From Trueperaceae bacterium (GTDB lineage: Bacteria > Deinococcota > Deinococci > Deinococcales > Trueperaceae), in assembly GCA_020431825.1 (NCBI GenBank), contig JAGQHN010000018.1:1-41727 (forward strand): a stretch of DNA of 41,727 nt. The letters are read 5' to 3'. Under the pieces are notes generated by a model that ran no database searches, was not told the origin of the DNA, and saw only the letters and a program-made list of their open reading frames with translations. Made by a program: the position numbers and the translations under genes. Each line of letters opens with the position of its first letter. Position 1 is the first letter of the stretch. Positions 24,315 through 32,885 of this stretch are shown one piece after another.

Positions 24315-25256
24315 ATGCATAAGCATGCCAAAATATATATTGCAGGACATCGTGGCTTGGTAGGTTCTGCCCTGTTAAGAAAACTCGAGAGCGAAGGTTA
24401 TACCAATCTTCTCGTCAAAACTCATAAAGAACTTGATTTACGACAGCAAGACGCCGTTCAGAGCTTTTTCCAAAACGAAAAACCCGACTATGTATTTTTG
24501 GCTGCAGCCAAAGTTGGCGGAATTTTGGCTAATGCCAGCCACGGAGCCCAATTTATTTATGACAACCTTATGATAGCGGCCAATGTTATCCACTCGGCTT
24601 ATGAAGCGGGTGTTACAAAACTTCTTAACCTAGGAAGTTCCTGTATCTATCCTAAATATGCAGAGCAACCTATCCGCGAAACATCTCTGTTAGGAGGTGT
24701 TCTCGAGCCAACAAATCAGCCCTACGCCCTTGCGAAAATTGCTGCCATTGAACTTTGTGACAGTTATCGTAAGCAATATGGTTGCGATTTTATCTCTGCC
24801 ATGCCGACCAATCTTTTTGGACCAAATGATAATTTTGACCTGCAATCAAGTCACGTTTTACCTGCTTTACTTAGAAAAATGCTCGAGGCACAAGAAAAGA
24901 ATGCACCTAGCGTAACCCTCTGGGGTACGGGTACACCAAAGCGAGAATTTCTGTTTGTCGATGATATGGCTGATGCATGCTTGTTCCTCATGCAAAACTT
25001 TTCCGAGCCAGGACCCATTAATGTTGGTACAGGAAAAGATATTAGTATAAGGGATTTAGCTATCCTGATAAAAGAACTAACAGGCTACCAGGGCGAACTT
25101 ATCTTTGACAGCAGTAAACCAGACGGAACTCCGCGTAAATTACTCGATGTGTCAAAACTAGCCAATGCTGGCTGGCAAGCCAGCACCAGTCTTAGACAAG
25201 GCATTCTCTCTACCCTTAACTGGTACCTAAGTCAAGCTGAACTCGAGCATGCTTAA
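24315..25256 (+). CDS. fcl: GDP-L-fucose synthase
   Basis: This epimerase-reductase of 313 residues turns GDP-4-keto-6-deoxy-mannose into GDP-L-fucose using NADPH. The N-terminal GHRGLVGSALLRKLE loop binds NADP. LNLGSSCIYPKYAEQPI and QPYALAKIA (Tyr-x3-Lys) carry the catalytic residues; NLFGPNDNFD and VGTGKDISIRDLA are typical of Fcl. The ATG at 24315 follows GAGGTG with good spacing; a GTG at 24303 is the alternative. The gene's last 41 bases overlap, tail to tail, the 3' end of the ligase-like gene on the other strand. With Gmd it provides an activated fucose, although no transferase here can be assigned to it. Confidence 0.95.
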   Translation: MHKHAKIYIAGHRGLVGSALLRKLESEGYTNLLVKTHKELDLRQQDAVQSFFQNEKPDYVFLAAAKVGGILANASHGAQFIYDNLMIAANVIHSAYEAGVTKLLNLGSSCIYPKYAEQPIRETSLLGGVLEPTNQPYALAKIAAIELCDSYRKQYGCDFISAMPTNLFGPNDNFDLQSSHVLPALLRKMLEAQEKNAPSVTLWGTGTPKREFLFVDDMADACLFLMQNFSEPGPINVGTGKDISIRDLAILIKELTGYQGELIFDSSKPDGTPRKLLDVSKLANAGWQASTSLRQGILSTLNWYLSQAELEHA

Positions 25257-26811
25257 AAGCCAAGAGTACAGCCAAGCTATACATGGTTCCGGTATAAAAC
25301 AGAGTGTAGTCAAAACCATTCATTAGCAGCAAACTAAACCAAAGTGGCCATAGGGGCTGCTCATATCGAAATGCTATAAAAGCAAGTAGTAAAATACTAA
25401 TAAGTCCAGGCATGCCTCGCTCAAATAATACTTGCAGATAAAGGTTGTGGCTGTGGCTTGGTTTGTCATTATAAAGCGAATGGTTTAGGCTGTATTGCTC
25501 ATAATAATGGCTAAAATTTTGTCCCCAGCCCACCCAGGGTTTAGCGAGAAAGCCCTGCCAGGCAGCCCGCCAATACTGAGTTCGGGCAGCTAAAGTACCA
25601 AATCCAGCATCAAGCCCGCCAGCTTGATAAGGCAGGGCCTGATCCCCTTTTACAAGTTGCAGGGCGCCAAATTCAGCTATTTCTGTTTGACCAGCCTGTA
25701 AATCGGGAGCCGCTCCTAGATTCCAGATTAAGGCTCTCCGACCTTCATAACGAAAACTTATCCAAACCTCGTATCCGGAACCTTTAGACACCTGGCCCAT
25801 TGATAATAGTTCTCCGGGACCCTGTACATCTGCTTGCAGTTCGCCAGACTCGAGTTTAGCCATTACCTGAAAGGTTTCACCCTCGACCTCTCCCCACCCA
25901 AGTAAGCCGGGCTTAGATGAATTTATAGGTCTTATCCAGGCACTTAGTGTATAGGTCTGTAAAGGCTCGAGCAGCACCGCCTGCTGCAAGCGCATATAAC
26001 TTTCCGGGCTTTGTTTGCCAAGAGTATAGAGCTTATAAGGCAAATTCGGATCTTGCCTCTGCTCAAGTACCGATATACCCGTCTGCTGCCATAAACGATT
26101 TTCAGGATACTCTGTTGCTTTTAGCAAATTTGCAGAATCATGTGAAATAACAAATCTTAACCAACCCAGGCGACCAGGACTAAGACTAAGCCCCAGAACA
26201 ACTACTAAGGCAGTCAACAACCAGATAAGCGTACGCCGATTTAGTCCTAGCTTGCTCAGGAAGTATAGCGCTAGCAAACAGAAAAAACCTAAAATTGCCG
26301 CGCGACTACCCGCTAACAGGATATTTAGAAAGATTAGCAAGAGTTGTAAATACAAACCATGGCTTTTGAAAAAGATAAGAAGGATGGCGGCTAGAACTAC
26401 CAGACTGTGCGATAGCAAATTAGGATCAGCGGCCAAACCAACAGCTCTTGGCACTTGCCTGGTGAAAACCGCATAGGTATTAAACAGGGTAAGCACTAGC
26501 AAAGCAAAACTGATACCTGCCCGCCAGTACGGTAGTAGCGATTTCATTTTGGGAAAGATGGCTTTTAGACCTTTATAGCTCAACCATGCAATCAACAGCT
26601 CGAGTCCAAGACTAAAATCAAAGCTGGCTGGGAAAAACAAGGCAGGCCATATATAAAGCAGACAGACAAAAAGAAAAATACCGTCAGCCCACGTTGGAAT
26701 AAAGCTTTTAATTCGTATAAATGGAATTAGGGCGACAGGTAGATAAGCAGGTAAAACCACGAGCGTCATTGCCGCCCCAAGTAAGCAAAAAGCATTTATC
26801 GCAGCTGGCAT
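25216..26811 (-). CDS. O-antigen-ligase-like membrane protein with inserted beta domain
   Basis: This 531-residue polytopic membrane protein is paralogous to the first half of the fusion at 20048-23092. Helices fill residues 1-210. AGSRAA with Arg170 is the conserved arginine of O-antigen ligases, and SHSHNLYLQVLFERGMPG (452-469) is the ligase histidine motif. Between them, about 215-400, is the same predicted beta-rich domain as in the fusion. YTLSAWI, PGLLGWG, LESGELQADVQGPGE and VWISFRYEG align with YTASVWI, PGIQGWS, LSSGVWYASVSGQGR and VFVSFIYDG. It is the last gene of the 12-gene operon and starts directly after the preceding stop (TAAATG). It should join finished lipid-linked glycan to an acceptor or polymerise it; which one cannot be told from sequence. 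Confidence 0.85.
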   Translation of the reverse strand: MPAAINAFCLLGAAMTLVVLPAYLPVALIPFIRIKSFIPTWADGIFLFVCLLYIWPALFFPASFDFSLGLELLIAWLSYKGLKAIFPKMKSLLPYWRAGISFALLVLTLFNTYAVFTRQVPRAVGLAADPNLLSHSLVVLAAILLIFFKSHGLYLQLLLIFLNILLAGSRAAILGFFCLLALYFLSKLGLNRRTLIWLLTALVVVLGLSLSPGRLGWLRFVISHDSANLLKATEYPENRLWQQTGISVLEQRQDPNLPYKLYTLGKQSPESYMRLQQAVLLEPLQTYTLSAWIRPINSSKPGLLGWGEVEGETFQVMAKLESGELQADVQGPGELLSMGQVSKGSGYEVWISFRYEGRRALIWNLGAAPDLQAGQTEIAEFGALQLVKGDQALPYQAGGLDAGFGTLAARTQYWRAAWQGFLAKPWVGWGQNFSHYYEQYSLNHSLYNDKPSHSHNLYLQVLFERGMPGLISILLLAFIAFRYEQPLWPLWFSLLLMNGFDYTLFYTGTMYSLAVLLAFKHARVQLDLGTS

Positions 26812-27600
26812 TTAGGTGCTGGGATCACTCAAGCGCTTTTCCAGCTTGATTCCAAGAAGCTGCAGCAAAAAAAACCATATAAATCTGGGATTATGTTTGG
26901 CATAACGCTTCCATAGCCTTTGGGGGTCTTGTGAGAGTCGGAACAGCCACTCGAGCCCTGCTCTTTGCATCCAGCGTGGTGCCTGTTTAATTCTGCCCGA
27001 ATGAAAATCAAAGGCGGCACCTACTCCCAGCATCACCATAGGCAATTTTTCTTTATGATTGGCCATCCAGTTTTCCTGCTTTGGGCAACCAATCCCTACA
27101 AACACGATTCGTGCCCCTGACGCCACAAGTTCACTGATGTATTTTTCATCTTCTTCTTGACTTATTGGGCGAAAGGGAGGCGAAATTTGACAAACAACAT
27201 TTATCCCCGGAAAGCTGTGTTCTAAAAACCTGGTAAAATCTGTCAGCGATTCAGGTGTTCCTCCATAAAGAGCCAGTGGAATCTCGGCCTCTTGCGCGGC
27301 TTTCACGGTAGCTAGCACAAGATCAGCACCCCGAACCTGTGAAGCGTCGCTAATCCCAAGAGCTTTCAAACCCCAAACCAGGGGTTTACCATCTGGTGTT
27401 ACTAAATCCGCACCATTTACCACGGCCCGAAATTCTGGATCGTCAAATGACTCCATGACCATATGTACGTTTGCTACACAAACATAGCGTGATGAAGCTT
27501 CTTTAGCCCAACCAATAACACGCTGTGCTAAATCAGCATAGCTGCTAGCATCTACCCTCATACCTAGAATTTTCCGAGATTGAAGCGCGGCACTACTCAC
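26812..27600 (-). CDS. WecG/TagA/CpsF-family glycosyltransferase
   Basis: This 262-residue GT26 protein belongs to the family that transfers N-acetylmannosamine or its uronic acid to a lipid-linked sugar. Visible signatures are YVCVANVHMVMES, NGADLVTPDGKPLVWG, ALYGGTPESL, IVFVGIGCPKQENWM and GVGAAFDFHSGRIKQAPRWM, ending with LEWLFRLSQDPQRLWKRY. The conserved Asp in TPDG (active site) is present. Basic C-terminal residues are expected to dock it on the membrane. Because the same operon makes UDP-ManNAc3NAcA, this enzyme is the natural candidate to add that sugar (inference). The gap to the upstream glycosyltransferase is nine bases. Confidence 0.93.
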   Translation of the reverse strand: MSSAALQSRKILGMRVDASSYADLAQRVIGWAKEASSRYVCVANVHMVMESFDDPEFRAVVNGADLVTPDGKPLVWGLKALGISDASQVRGADLVLATVKAAQEAEIPLALYGGTPESLTDFTRFLEHSFPGINVVCQISPPFRPISQEEDEKYISELVASGARIVFVGIGCPKQENWMANHKEKLPMVMLGVGAAFDFHSGRIKQAPRWMQRAGLEWLFRLSQDPQRLWKRYAKHNPRFIWFFLLQLLGIKLEKRLSDPST

Positions 27601-27609
27601 GAGGTTAGT

Positions 27610-28773
27610 TTATGCCATGCCACGGCGAGCCAACGTTGCATTGTAAATGCTTAATAATTGCTGAACCTGCACAGTCGCCTGAAACCGCTCTTCGTACATA
27701 TGTCTAGCAGCTACGCCACATGCCCTGATTAAATCCCTGTGCCCCCAGACTTGCTCGAGTCTCTCCGCCAAGGAACGAGCAGAGCCTGCCTGAAAATGCC
27801 AGCCCGTCTGACCATCCTTGACCCATTCTGCCAGGCTACCATGACCACTAACCACAACTGGCAAGCCTGTCGCGTATGCTTCCACAAGCGTCATAGGAAA
27901 ATTTTCATAGGCAAGGGAAGGAATAATGAGCAGGCTTGCATCTTTCATTAAACTTAAAACCTGATCTTTTGGTTGGGAACCCAGAAACTCCCTATCCCCT
28001 GAGTGCTTTTCCACTTTATGGCGCAGAGGGCCGTCTCCAACGATTTTCAACTTTATAGGCAGCTCGAGCTGCTGCCAGGCCTCGAGTAAAACCTCAATTC
28101 CTTTCTCTTCCGAAAGTCTCCCTACATATAGGGCATAATTCCCCTGATGGGTACCCAGACCAGGATCTTCAGGTAGAAAATTAGGTTTTACAAAAATCCT
28201 GTCTTCTGGATACCCGCCGTCAACAAACTTAGTTTTAGCAAATTCACTCAGTGCAATATAGCTGGTAATTGCCTCAAAACTACCCAGCAGTTTATGTATT
28301 TTTTGCATTGATATAACCGCAGCCGATTGCGCTCTACTATTATGATAGCAACCAAATTGAATGGCGGGATAGGCTAAGACTTTCCCCAAACAACGTTCAC
28401 AGGGCTTAGCATCCCTGAGAAAAAGAGCATTGGCACATAGAAAGCGAAAATTATGCAAGGTTTGCACCATTGGAAACTGTTTACTCTGTAAATATCGGTA
28501 GAGAACAGGAGAAAAAGCAGGAAAAATATTATGTATATGCACCATATCTGGCTTAAAAGCTAGAGCCGCTTCAAGATTTACCCGATAATCCTGATTCCAG
28601 ATCATTTTTCTGGCTATAGCCAGCCTCGAGTTATCCTCGACAAAACTTTGATTATTGAGCCAGAACTGCCTTATATCGATCCCAGCCTGCCTTAGCAAAT
28701 CAAATTCGTGCTGAGCAACCGCCTCTTCTCCGCCCGTCTGAGTATACTGGGCATGAATCTGCAAAATCTTCAT
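27610..28773 (-). CDS. Glycosyltransferase, GT4 family
   Basis: This 387-residue GT-B glycosyltransferase has an N-terminal acceptor domain (KILQIHAQYTQTGGEEAVAQ) and a C-terminal nucleotide-sugar domain. YVGRLSEEKGIEVLLEAW and KIVGDGPLRHKVEKH open the latter, and SLAYENFPMTLVEAYATGLPVVVSG is the family's E-x7-E motif with both glutamates. Four cysteines around residues 110-145 (LCANALFLRDAKPCERC and FGCYH) resemble the cysteine-rich insert found in a subset of GT4 enzymes. The donor sugar cannot be deduced. Its start overlaps the Wzy-like gene's stop by four bases. Confidence 0.92.
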   Translation of the reverse strand: MKILQIHAQYTQTGGEEAVAQHEFDLLRQAGIDIRQFWLNNQSFVEDNSRLAIARKMIWNQDYRVNLEAALAFKPDMVHIHNIFPAFSPVLYRYLQSKQFPMVQTLHNFRFLCANALFLRDAKPCERCLGKVLAYPAIQFGCYHNSRAQSAAVISMQKIHKLLGSFEAITSYIALSEFAKTKFVDGGYPEDRIFVKPNFLPEDPGLGTHQGNYALYVGRLSEEKGIEVLLEAWQQLELPIKLKIVGDGPLRHKVEKHSGDREFLGSQPKDQVLSLMKDASLLIIPSLAYENFPMTLVEAYATGLPVVVSGHGSLAEWVKDGQTGWHFQAGSARSLAERLEQVWGHRDLIRACGVAARHMYEERFQATVQVQQLLSIYNATLARRGMA

Positions 28774-30158
28774 ACCGCTGAAGACTCACCCAGGTTTTGA
28801 GCCATAGTAATAAGCAGCCAAATCAGAATCGTAACCTGAGGATACTCGAGCCAGTTATCAGTAAGCAAAATAAACGGCAAAATAATAATTAAACTAAGTG
28901 CAGAAAATTGCAGCAGTTTATGAGCTTTTAAGTGAGGCTTTTTCTTCATAATTTGGTAATAAAGACTTATATAGAGAATGCAAAGGACCAAGAACCCTAA
29001 GGGACCAAATTCCATGAATAGGGTCTGCAAGGACTGAAAAGGCTGGTTTAAAACCCCATCCTGAAATTGAACAGACCAAATAGATTTATTCCAAAGTGGA
29101 TATATAATTTCACGAGTATAGCTTGACATACTTACAGGTAGGTAATTAGGGTGTTGTTTAAGATATTCCCCCGAAAGGATAAGCGCCGCGCGACTCGAGA
29201 AGTGACCTAGTCCTGTCCCAAAAGCAAGCGAAAATGGTTCTTCTTTGAGCAGTTCAAAACTCTTGTCTAAGGCAACAAGCTTGCCATAACTTATAGTTCC
29301 TCCTGTAAAAGCTCGAGGCAAAGTCCTGGCAATATTCTGAGCATAGGTCACATTATCAGCCTGAAAAAAGACAAATAGGGCAAGGATTCCACACAGGGCG
29401 ATGATACCCAGCCCTCTAAGTAAAAGAAGCAACTTAAAGGAAATTCCTGGAAGAAAGACATGAGGTAAAAAATAAACAAGCACCAGGAAACCCAGCAAAA
29501 ACAGGGCCGTTGTTGAGAGCACTGAGCCAAACACCGCTCCGCCCAAAGCACCTATAAAGCCTAAAATAATCAATTTGGAGCGGTAGCCAAAAAGTAGAGC
29601 ATAAGCAAGTAGAAAAGCTTGAATAAGCATTTTGACAGCAAACAAATGGGCATTAGTCATGAGGCTGCCAACTGCACTATCACCCGAACTCATCGACACA
29701 AAAAGTAAGGAACCTGTTGTGCGGTAAAGCTGAAATGCCGCCATGATAAATTCGGCGATAGACAGCGTCGCGATAATACCGAGCAGAAAAGGAAAGTACA
29801 GCTCAAGCTTTGGAATCCTGACGCAAAGTAAACCAACCGAGCTGAAAGTAAGAATAGACAAAAACACATTTGACCAATGTAATTCCTGGGGATGAATGAT
29901 AAAACCAGCAAAAGCTAAAAATAAGACAAAAAGCAAGGCAAGAGTTACAGTTTTACTAAGGTAAATCTTCTTTAGCAGCAAAGCTCCCACAATAAAGATA
30001 GGAACTGCAAGATAGGCTAATAACTGAAGCCCTCCGGATACTGGAAACCAGCTAAGCAGCATTAAAGCTAACAGACTTAGTTCGGCAAAGGACAGGTTTC
30101 TTAGGGCTGTACGCCGGAAAAACAAGCGAGAAAACTTAATAGGATGGCCCAGCATCAT
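28770..30158 (-). CDS. Wzy-like O-antigen polymerase, putative
   Basis: This 462-residue polytopic membrane protein has about 11-12 hydrophobic segments and a long periplasmic loop at about 270-385 (from NVTYAQNIARTLPRAFTGGT to the PFQSLQTLFMEFGPLGF stretch). That layout and MEFGPLGFLVLCILY near the C-terminus fit Wzy polymerases, which join lipid-linked repeat units in the periplasm. Wzy proteins share little sequence, so the call rests on topology and on position between glycosyltransferases in a Wzx/Wzy-type operon. Unlike the two ligase-like proteins, it has no inserted beta domain and no His-x-His-Asn motif. Its ATG shares one base with the preceding stop. Confidence 0.75.
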   Translation of the reverse strand: MMLGHPIKFSRLFFRRTALRNLSFAELSLLALMLLSWFPVSGGLQLLAYLAVPIFIVGALLLKKIYLSKTVTLALLFVLFLAFAGFIIHPQELHWSNVFLSILTFSSVGLLCVRIPKLELYFPFLLGIIATLSIAEFIMAAFQLYRTTGSLLFVSMSSGDSAVGSLMTNAHLFAVKMLIQAFLLAYALLFGYRSKLIILGFIGALGGAVFGSVLSTTALFLLGFLVLVYFLPHVFLPGISFKLLLLLRGLGIIALCGILALFVFFQADNVTYAQNIARTLPRAFTGGTISYGKLVALDKSFELLKEEPFSLAFGTGLGHFSSRAALILSGEYLKQHPNYLPVSMSSYTREIIYPLWNKSIWSVQFQDGVLNQPFQSLQTLFMEFGPLGFLVLCILYISLYYQIMKKKPHLKAHKLLQFSALSLIIILPFILLTDNWLEYPQVTILIWLLITMAQNLGESSAV

Positions 30159-31243
30159 TAACTTTGCTTTACAACCGTCTGTATGAACTCAATTTTCCTG
30201 GTTTCCTTGTAGCTTAAATCTATCCGCTCTTGCACATCCCTGTATGGTATAGCCTTGTTATGCCATCTGGTCACAAAACGACGTATGGTTAAGACATTGT
30301 CCTTAACATTGTCCTCAAAATTACCCAGGTTGAGTGCATACTCACAGTCTTTTAAGTCAGTGTCTTCATACCCCACAACGACTGGTAAAGAAAACGCCAG
30401 ATATTCCCTCACTTTTAGAGGAGAAGCCTCTTCAAGACCAGCGCGGTGCAAAGCCAGGGTTCCAATGCCGATATCCATTTGAGGATAAAGCTTGTAAAGT
30501 TCTGTCTTAGTCAAAAGCCCATAAACAGTTACATTTTGAAGGGTTACTTTGATACTCGGCCCTACAATGTGAAAATCATAGTCGGGACAATGCTCGGCAA
30601 GAAATAAGAGCTTATCCACACCATGCCAGGTCATGTCAGGCGAACCCGCAAAAATCAGCTGGCAACGGTCATTTTTTGTTTTAGTGGGAATAGTGATGCT
30701 CGAGGTATCAAAACCATTGCTAACAACCACTGTAGGTTTGTCAAACTCAGCAAGCGACTCGGCAATTTCGTGACTCACGGCTACAAGCGCAGCAGCTTTT
30801 CCTAAAACCATGTTCCGTGTCTTAAGGTGTACGGTACGTTTTAGTAGACTCATAAGCTTTAGTTCATTAGCCTCTAAAGAATTAATCTCAACAGCAAATG
30901 GGGCAAGCCTTAAAACCTTTAAAAGTCCAGGGTACCAAATACCCTGTCGGTAATAAATAAAATCAGGCAAGAATGTTTTTACGGCCTTTTCCAAACCAGC
31001 GACTGACAAAAGCTTGTTGACGTAATAGATGCCCTTTTGGGGAATCCTGCTGCTAAGGGGATGGGTAAATAGTTGCAAGCCTGGCATCTCCGGAGGCAAT
31101 ACCGGGTCTTCTTCAGGAGGAGAAACCAAAAAAACTTGTACTTCATGACCCAATTTTTGCCAAAGCTTAGACTGCATCGAGATTTTGTTTAACACGCCAC
31201 TCGAGCGGTAAGCTTGCCACTCTGCCAAATATGCAATTTTCAT
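30158..31243 (-). CDS. Glycosyltransferase, GT4-like
   Basis: This is a 361-residue GT-B glycosyltransferase. I start it at ATG 31243, which overlaps the epimerase stop codon (ATGA), with KIAYLAEWQAYRSSGV as a normal family N-terminus; longer versions would run into the upstream gene. The C-terminal half has LIFAGSPDMTWHGVDKLL and ASPLKVREYLAFSLPVVVG, the latter replacing the second glutamate-rich motif of GT4. The middle (VEINSLEANELKLMSLLKR) is typical of the acceptor side. Donor and acceptor are unknown. It sits between the WbpI-like epimerase and the polymerase, and is cytoplasmic or membrane-associated. Confidence 0.88.
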   Translation of the reverse strand: MKIAYLAEWQAYRSSGVLNKISMQSKLWQKLGHEVQVFLVSPPEEDPVLPPEMPGLQLFTHPLSSRIPQKGIYYVNKLLSVAGLEKAVKTFLPDFIYYRQGIWYPGLLKVLRLAPFAVEINSLEANELKLMSLLKRTVHLKTRNMVLGKAAALVAVSHEIAESLAEFDKPTVVVSNGFDTSSITIPTKTKNDRCQLIFAGSPDMTWHGVDKLLFLAEHCPDYDFHIVGPSIKVTLQNVTVYGLLTKTELYKLYPQMDIGIGTLALHRAGLEEASPLKVREYLAFSLPVVVGYEDTDLKDCEYALNLGNFEDNVKDNVLTIRRFVTRWHNKAIPYRDVQERIDLSYKETRKIEFIQTVVKQS

Positions 31244-32325
31244 GACTCTTTTAGCAGTGTGACAATCTTGTTGCAACTATGCCCATCACCATAAAGATCT
31301 AACTTTGCCGGAAATTTTTTACGAGCAAATTCATCAATGGTATGATAAATATAATCCGCTGATTTTGGACTAATCAAAATATTCCAACCCAAATCAACCA
31401 ATTCTTGCCATTCGGTTTCATCTCTTAAAACTGCACAGGGAACCCCATGAAAATAGGCTTCTTTCTGCACACCTCCAGAATCGGTAATGATTAACTTTGC
31501 TTGCTTTTCTAAGTGAACCATGTCCAAATAGCCCACTGGTTCTATAATGCGCAAATTGCTCGTACCATCAATAGCTATGTTTTGATCAGCCAGTTTGGTC
31601 TTGGTGCGAGGATGGAGTGGCAAAATGATAGGCATCTGAGTGGATAACTGTTTTAAGCCTTCCATAATAATGCTTAGCCGTTTGGCATCATCTGTGTTCT
31701 CCGCCCGATGAATAGTTGCTAGAAAGTATTGTTTGGGCTCGAGTTCCAAGCTTGGAAGGAGCTTGGTGTTTATTCCTGCCTTTTCGCCATAAAAAAGCGC
31801 AGCGTCATACATTACGTCTCCCACCAAATGAATTTTATCCTGAGCTATACCTTCATGGTGCAGGTGTTTTACTGCAGTTTCCGTAGGAGCAAATAAAATA
31901 CTAGCTATATGATCGGTAAGAATCCGGTTGATTTCTTCTGGCATCGTCCGATTAAAAGACCTTAAACCGGCTTCAACATGGCCTACAGGAATATGCAATT
32001 TGACAGCGGCCAAAGCGCCAGCGAGTGTTGAATTTGTATCTCCATAAACTAGGACCCAATTAGGCTTCTCCTGTTGTATGACGGTCTCAAGAGCCTCGAG
32101 CATTCTTCCCGTTTGTGCCCCGTGCGGTAAGGAACCTATTCCTAAGTTATATTTTGGTTCAGGGATCTCGAGTTCGTTAAAAAAGACCTGTGACATACCA
32201 GCATCATAGTGTTGCCCGGTATGCACCAGTATCTCCTCAATGCCTTGCTCTTTCTGAATAATCCGAGAAACTGTAGCCGCTTTGATGAACTGCGGCCTAG
32301 CTCCTACTACCGTCAATATCTTCAT
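31240..32325 (-). CDS. wbpI: UDP-N-acetylglucosamine 2-epimerase family protein (WbpI-like)
   Basis: This is a 361-residue non-hydrolysing 2-epimerase. MKILTVVGARPQFIKA, LVYGDTNSTLAGALAA, HVEAGLRSFNRTMPEEINR, TIHRAENTDD, LPLHPRTK and TDSGGVQKEAYFHG cover the whole family signature. The opening GARPQFIKA, rather than WecB's GTRPEAIKM, points to the WbpI/WlbD branch, which converts UDP-GlcNAc3NAcA to UDP-ManNAc3NAcA. That fits the WbpA, B, D and E homologues upstream in the same operon. UDP-GlcNAc itself is the alternative substrate. It is overlapped by four bases at both ends. Confidence 0.9.
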   Translation of the reverse strand: MKILTVVGARPQFIKAATVSRIIQKEQGIEEILVHTGQHYDAGMSQVFFNELEIPEPKYNLGIGSLPHGAQTGRMLEALETVIQQEKPNWVLVYGDTNSTLAGALAAVKLHIPVGHVEAGLRSFNRTMPEEINRILTDHIASILFAPTETAVKHLHHEGIAQDKIHLVGDVMYDAALFYGEKAGINTKLLPSLELEPKQYFLATIHRAENTDDAKRLSIIMEGLKQLSTQMPIILPLHPRTKTKLADQNIAIDGTSNLRIIEPVGYLDMVHLEKQAKLIITDSGGVQKEAYFHGVPCAVLRDETEWQELVDLGWNILISPKSADYIYHTIDEFARKKFPAKLDLYGDGHSCNKIVTLLKES

Positions 32326-32885
32326 TTGAATTCCTTATCATGCAATTTTCTAGCCGGCACCCCGACAAGCGTACAATAACCTTCTGGAAAGCTTTTACTC
32401 ACTACCGCTCCAGCACCAACAATTGTATGAGGCCCTAAAATAACTCCTGGTAAAATAACCGCATTCATTCCAATCCAGCAGTTCTCCCCAAGCTCAATGG
32501 ATTTGCCCGGCAAATGTTTGCTCGGCGATTCAGGATCATGATTGGCGGTAATGAGGCCAACATTAGGAGCAATATACGATCCTTTACCAATCCTAATTGA
32601 TGCAGAAAAGTTTTGAAAATAGCAACCAAAGCTTTGAAAGTTATGAAGGTCATCGGGGTGAAAATGGAGGTTTTTTGGATCTGAGACTAGAAAATTAGGG
32701 TGAATAGGCCAGGGAACATTGCGATTGAAGCCCAGTATTTTTTGAAACCAGATTCCCTTAGCTACCCAGCGCCAGCCCTGCTGACCCGGCAAGAAATGTT
32801 TTCCAGTTAGATATCTTCTATCATAAACAAAGGGAGCAATCCACTTGGCAAAGCTGACAAAGAGCCTTTTGGCAGGATTAGCCAT
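32322..32885 (-). CDS. Left-handed beta-helix acyltransferase
   Basis: This 187-residue hexapeptide-repeat transferase is of the LbetaH/CysE-like type. ATG 32885 overlaps the flippase stop by eight bases. The TTG three codons earlier is less likely. Imperfect hexapeptides run from IRIGKGSYIAPNVGLI to GENCWIGMNAVILPGVILGP and HTIVGAGAVVSKSFPEG. ANHD (in VGLITANHDPES) holds the catalytic-type His. The N-terminal 85 residues are basic and aromatic and not recognisable. It probably O- or N-acetylates a sugar of the repeat unit. It is distinct from the second acyltransferase of the locus (35306), which belongs to the sugar-nucleotide pathway. Confidence 0.88.
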   Translation of the reverse strand: MANPAKRLFVSFAKWIAPFVYDRRYLTGKHFLPGQQGWRWVAKGIWFQKILGFNRNVPWPIHPNFLVSDPKNLHFHPDDLHNFQSFGCYFQNFSASIRIGKGSYIAPNVGLITANHDPESPSKHLPGKSIELGENCWIGMNAVILPGVILGPHTIVGAGAVVSKSFPEGYCTLVGVPARKLHDKEFK

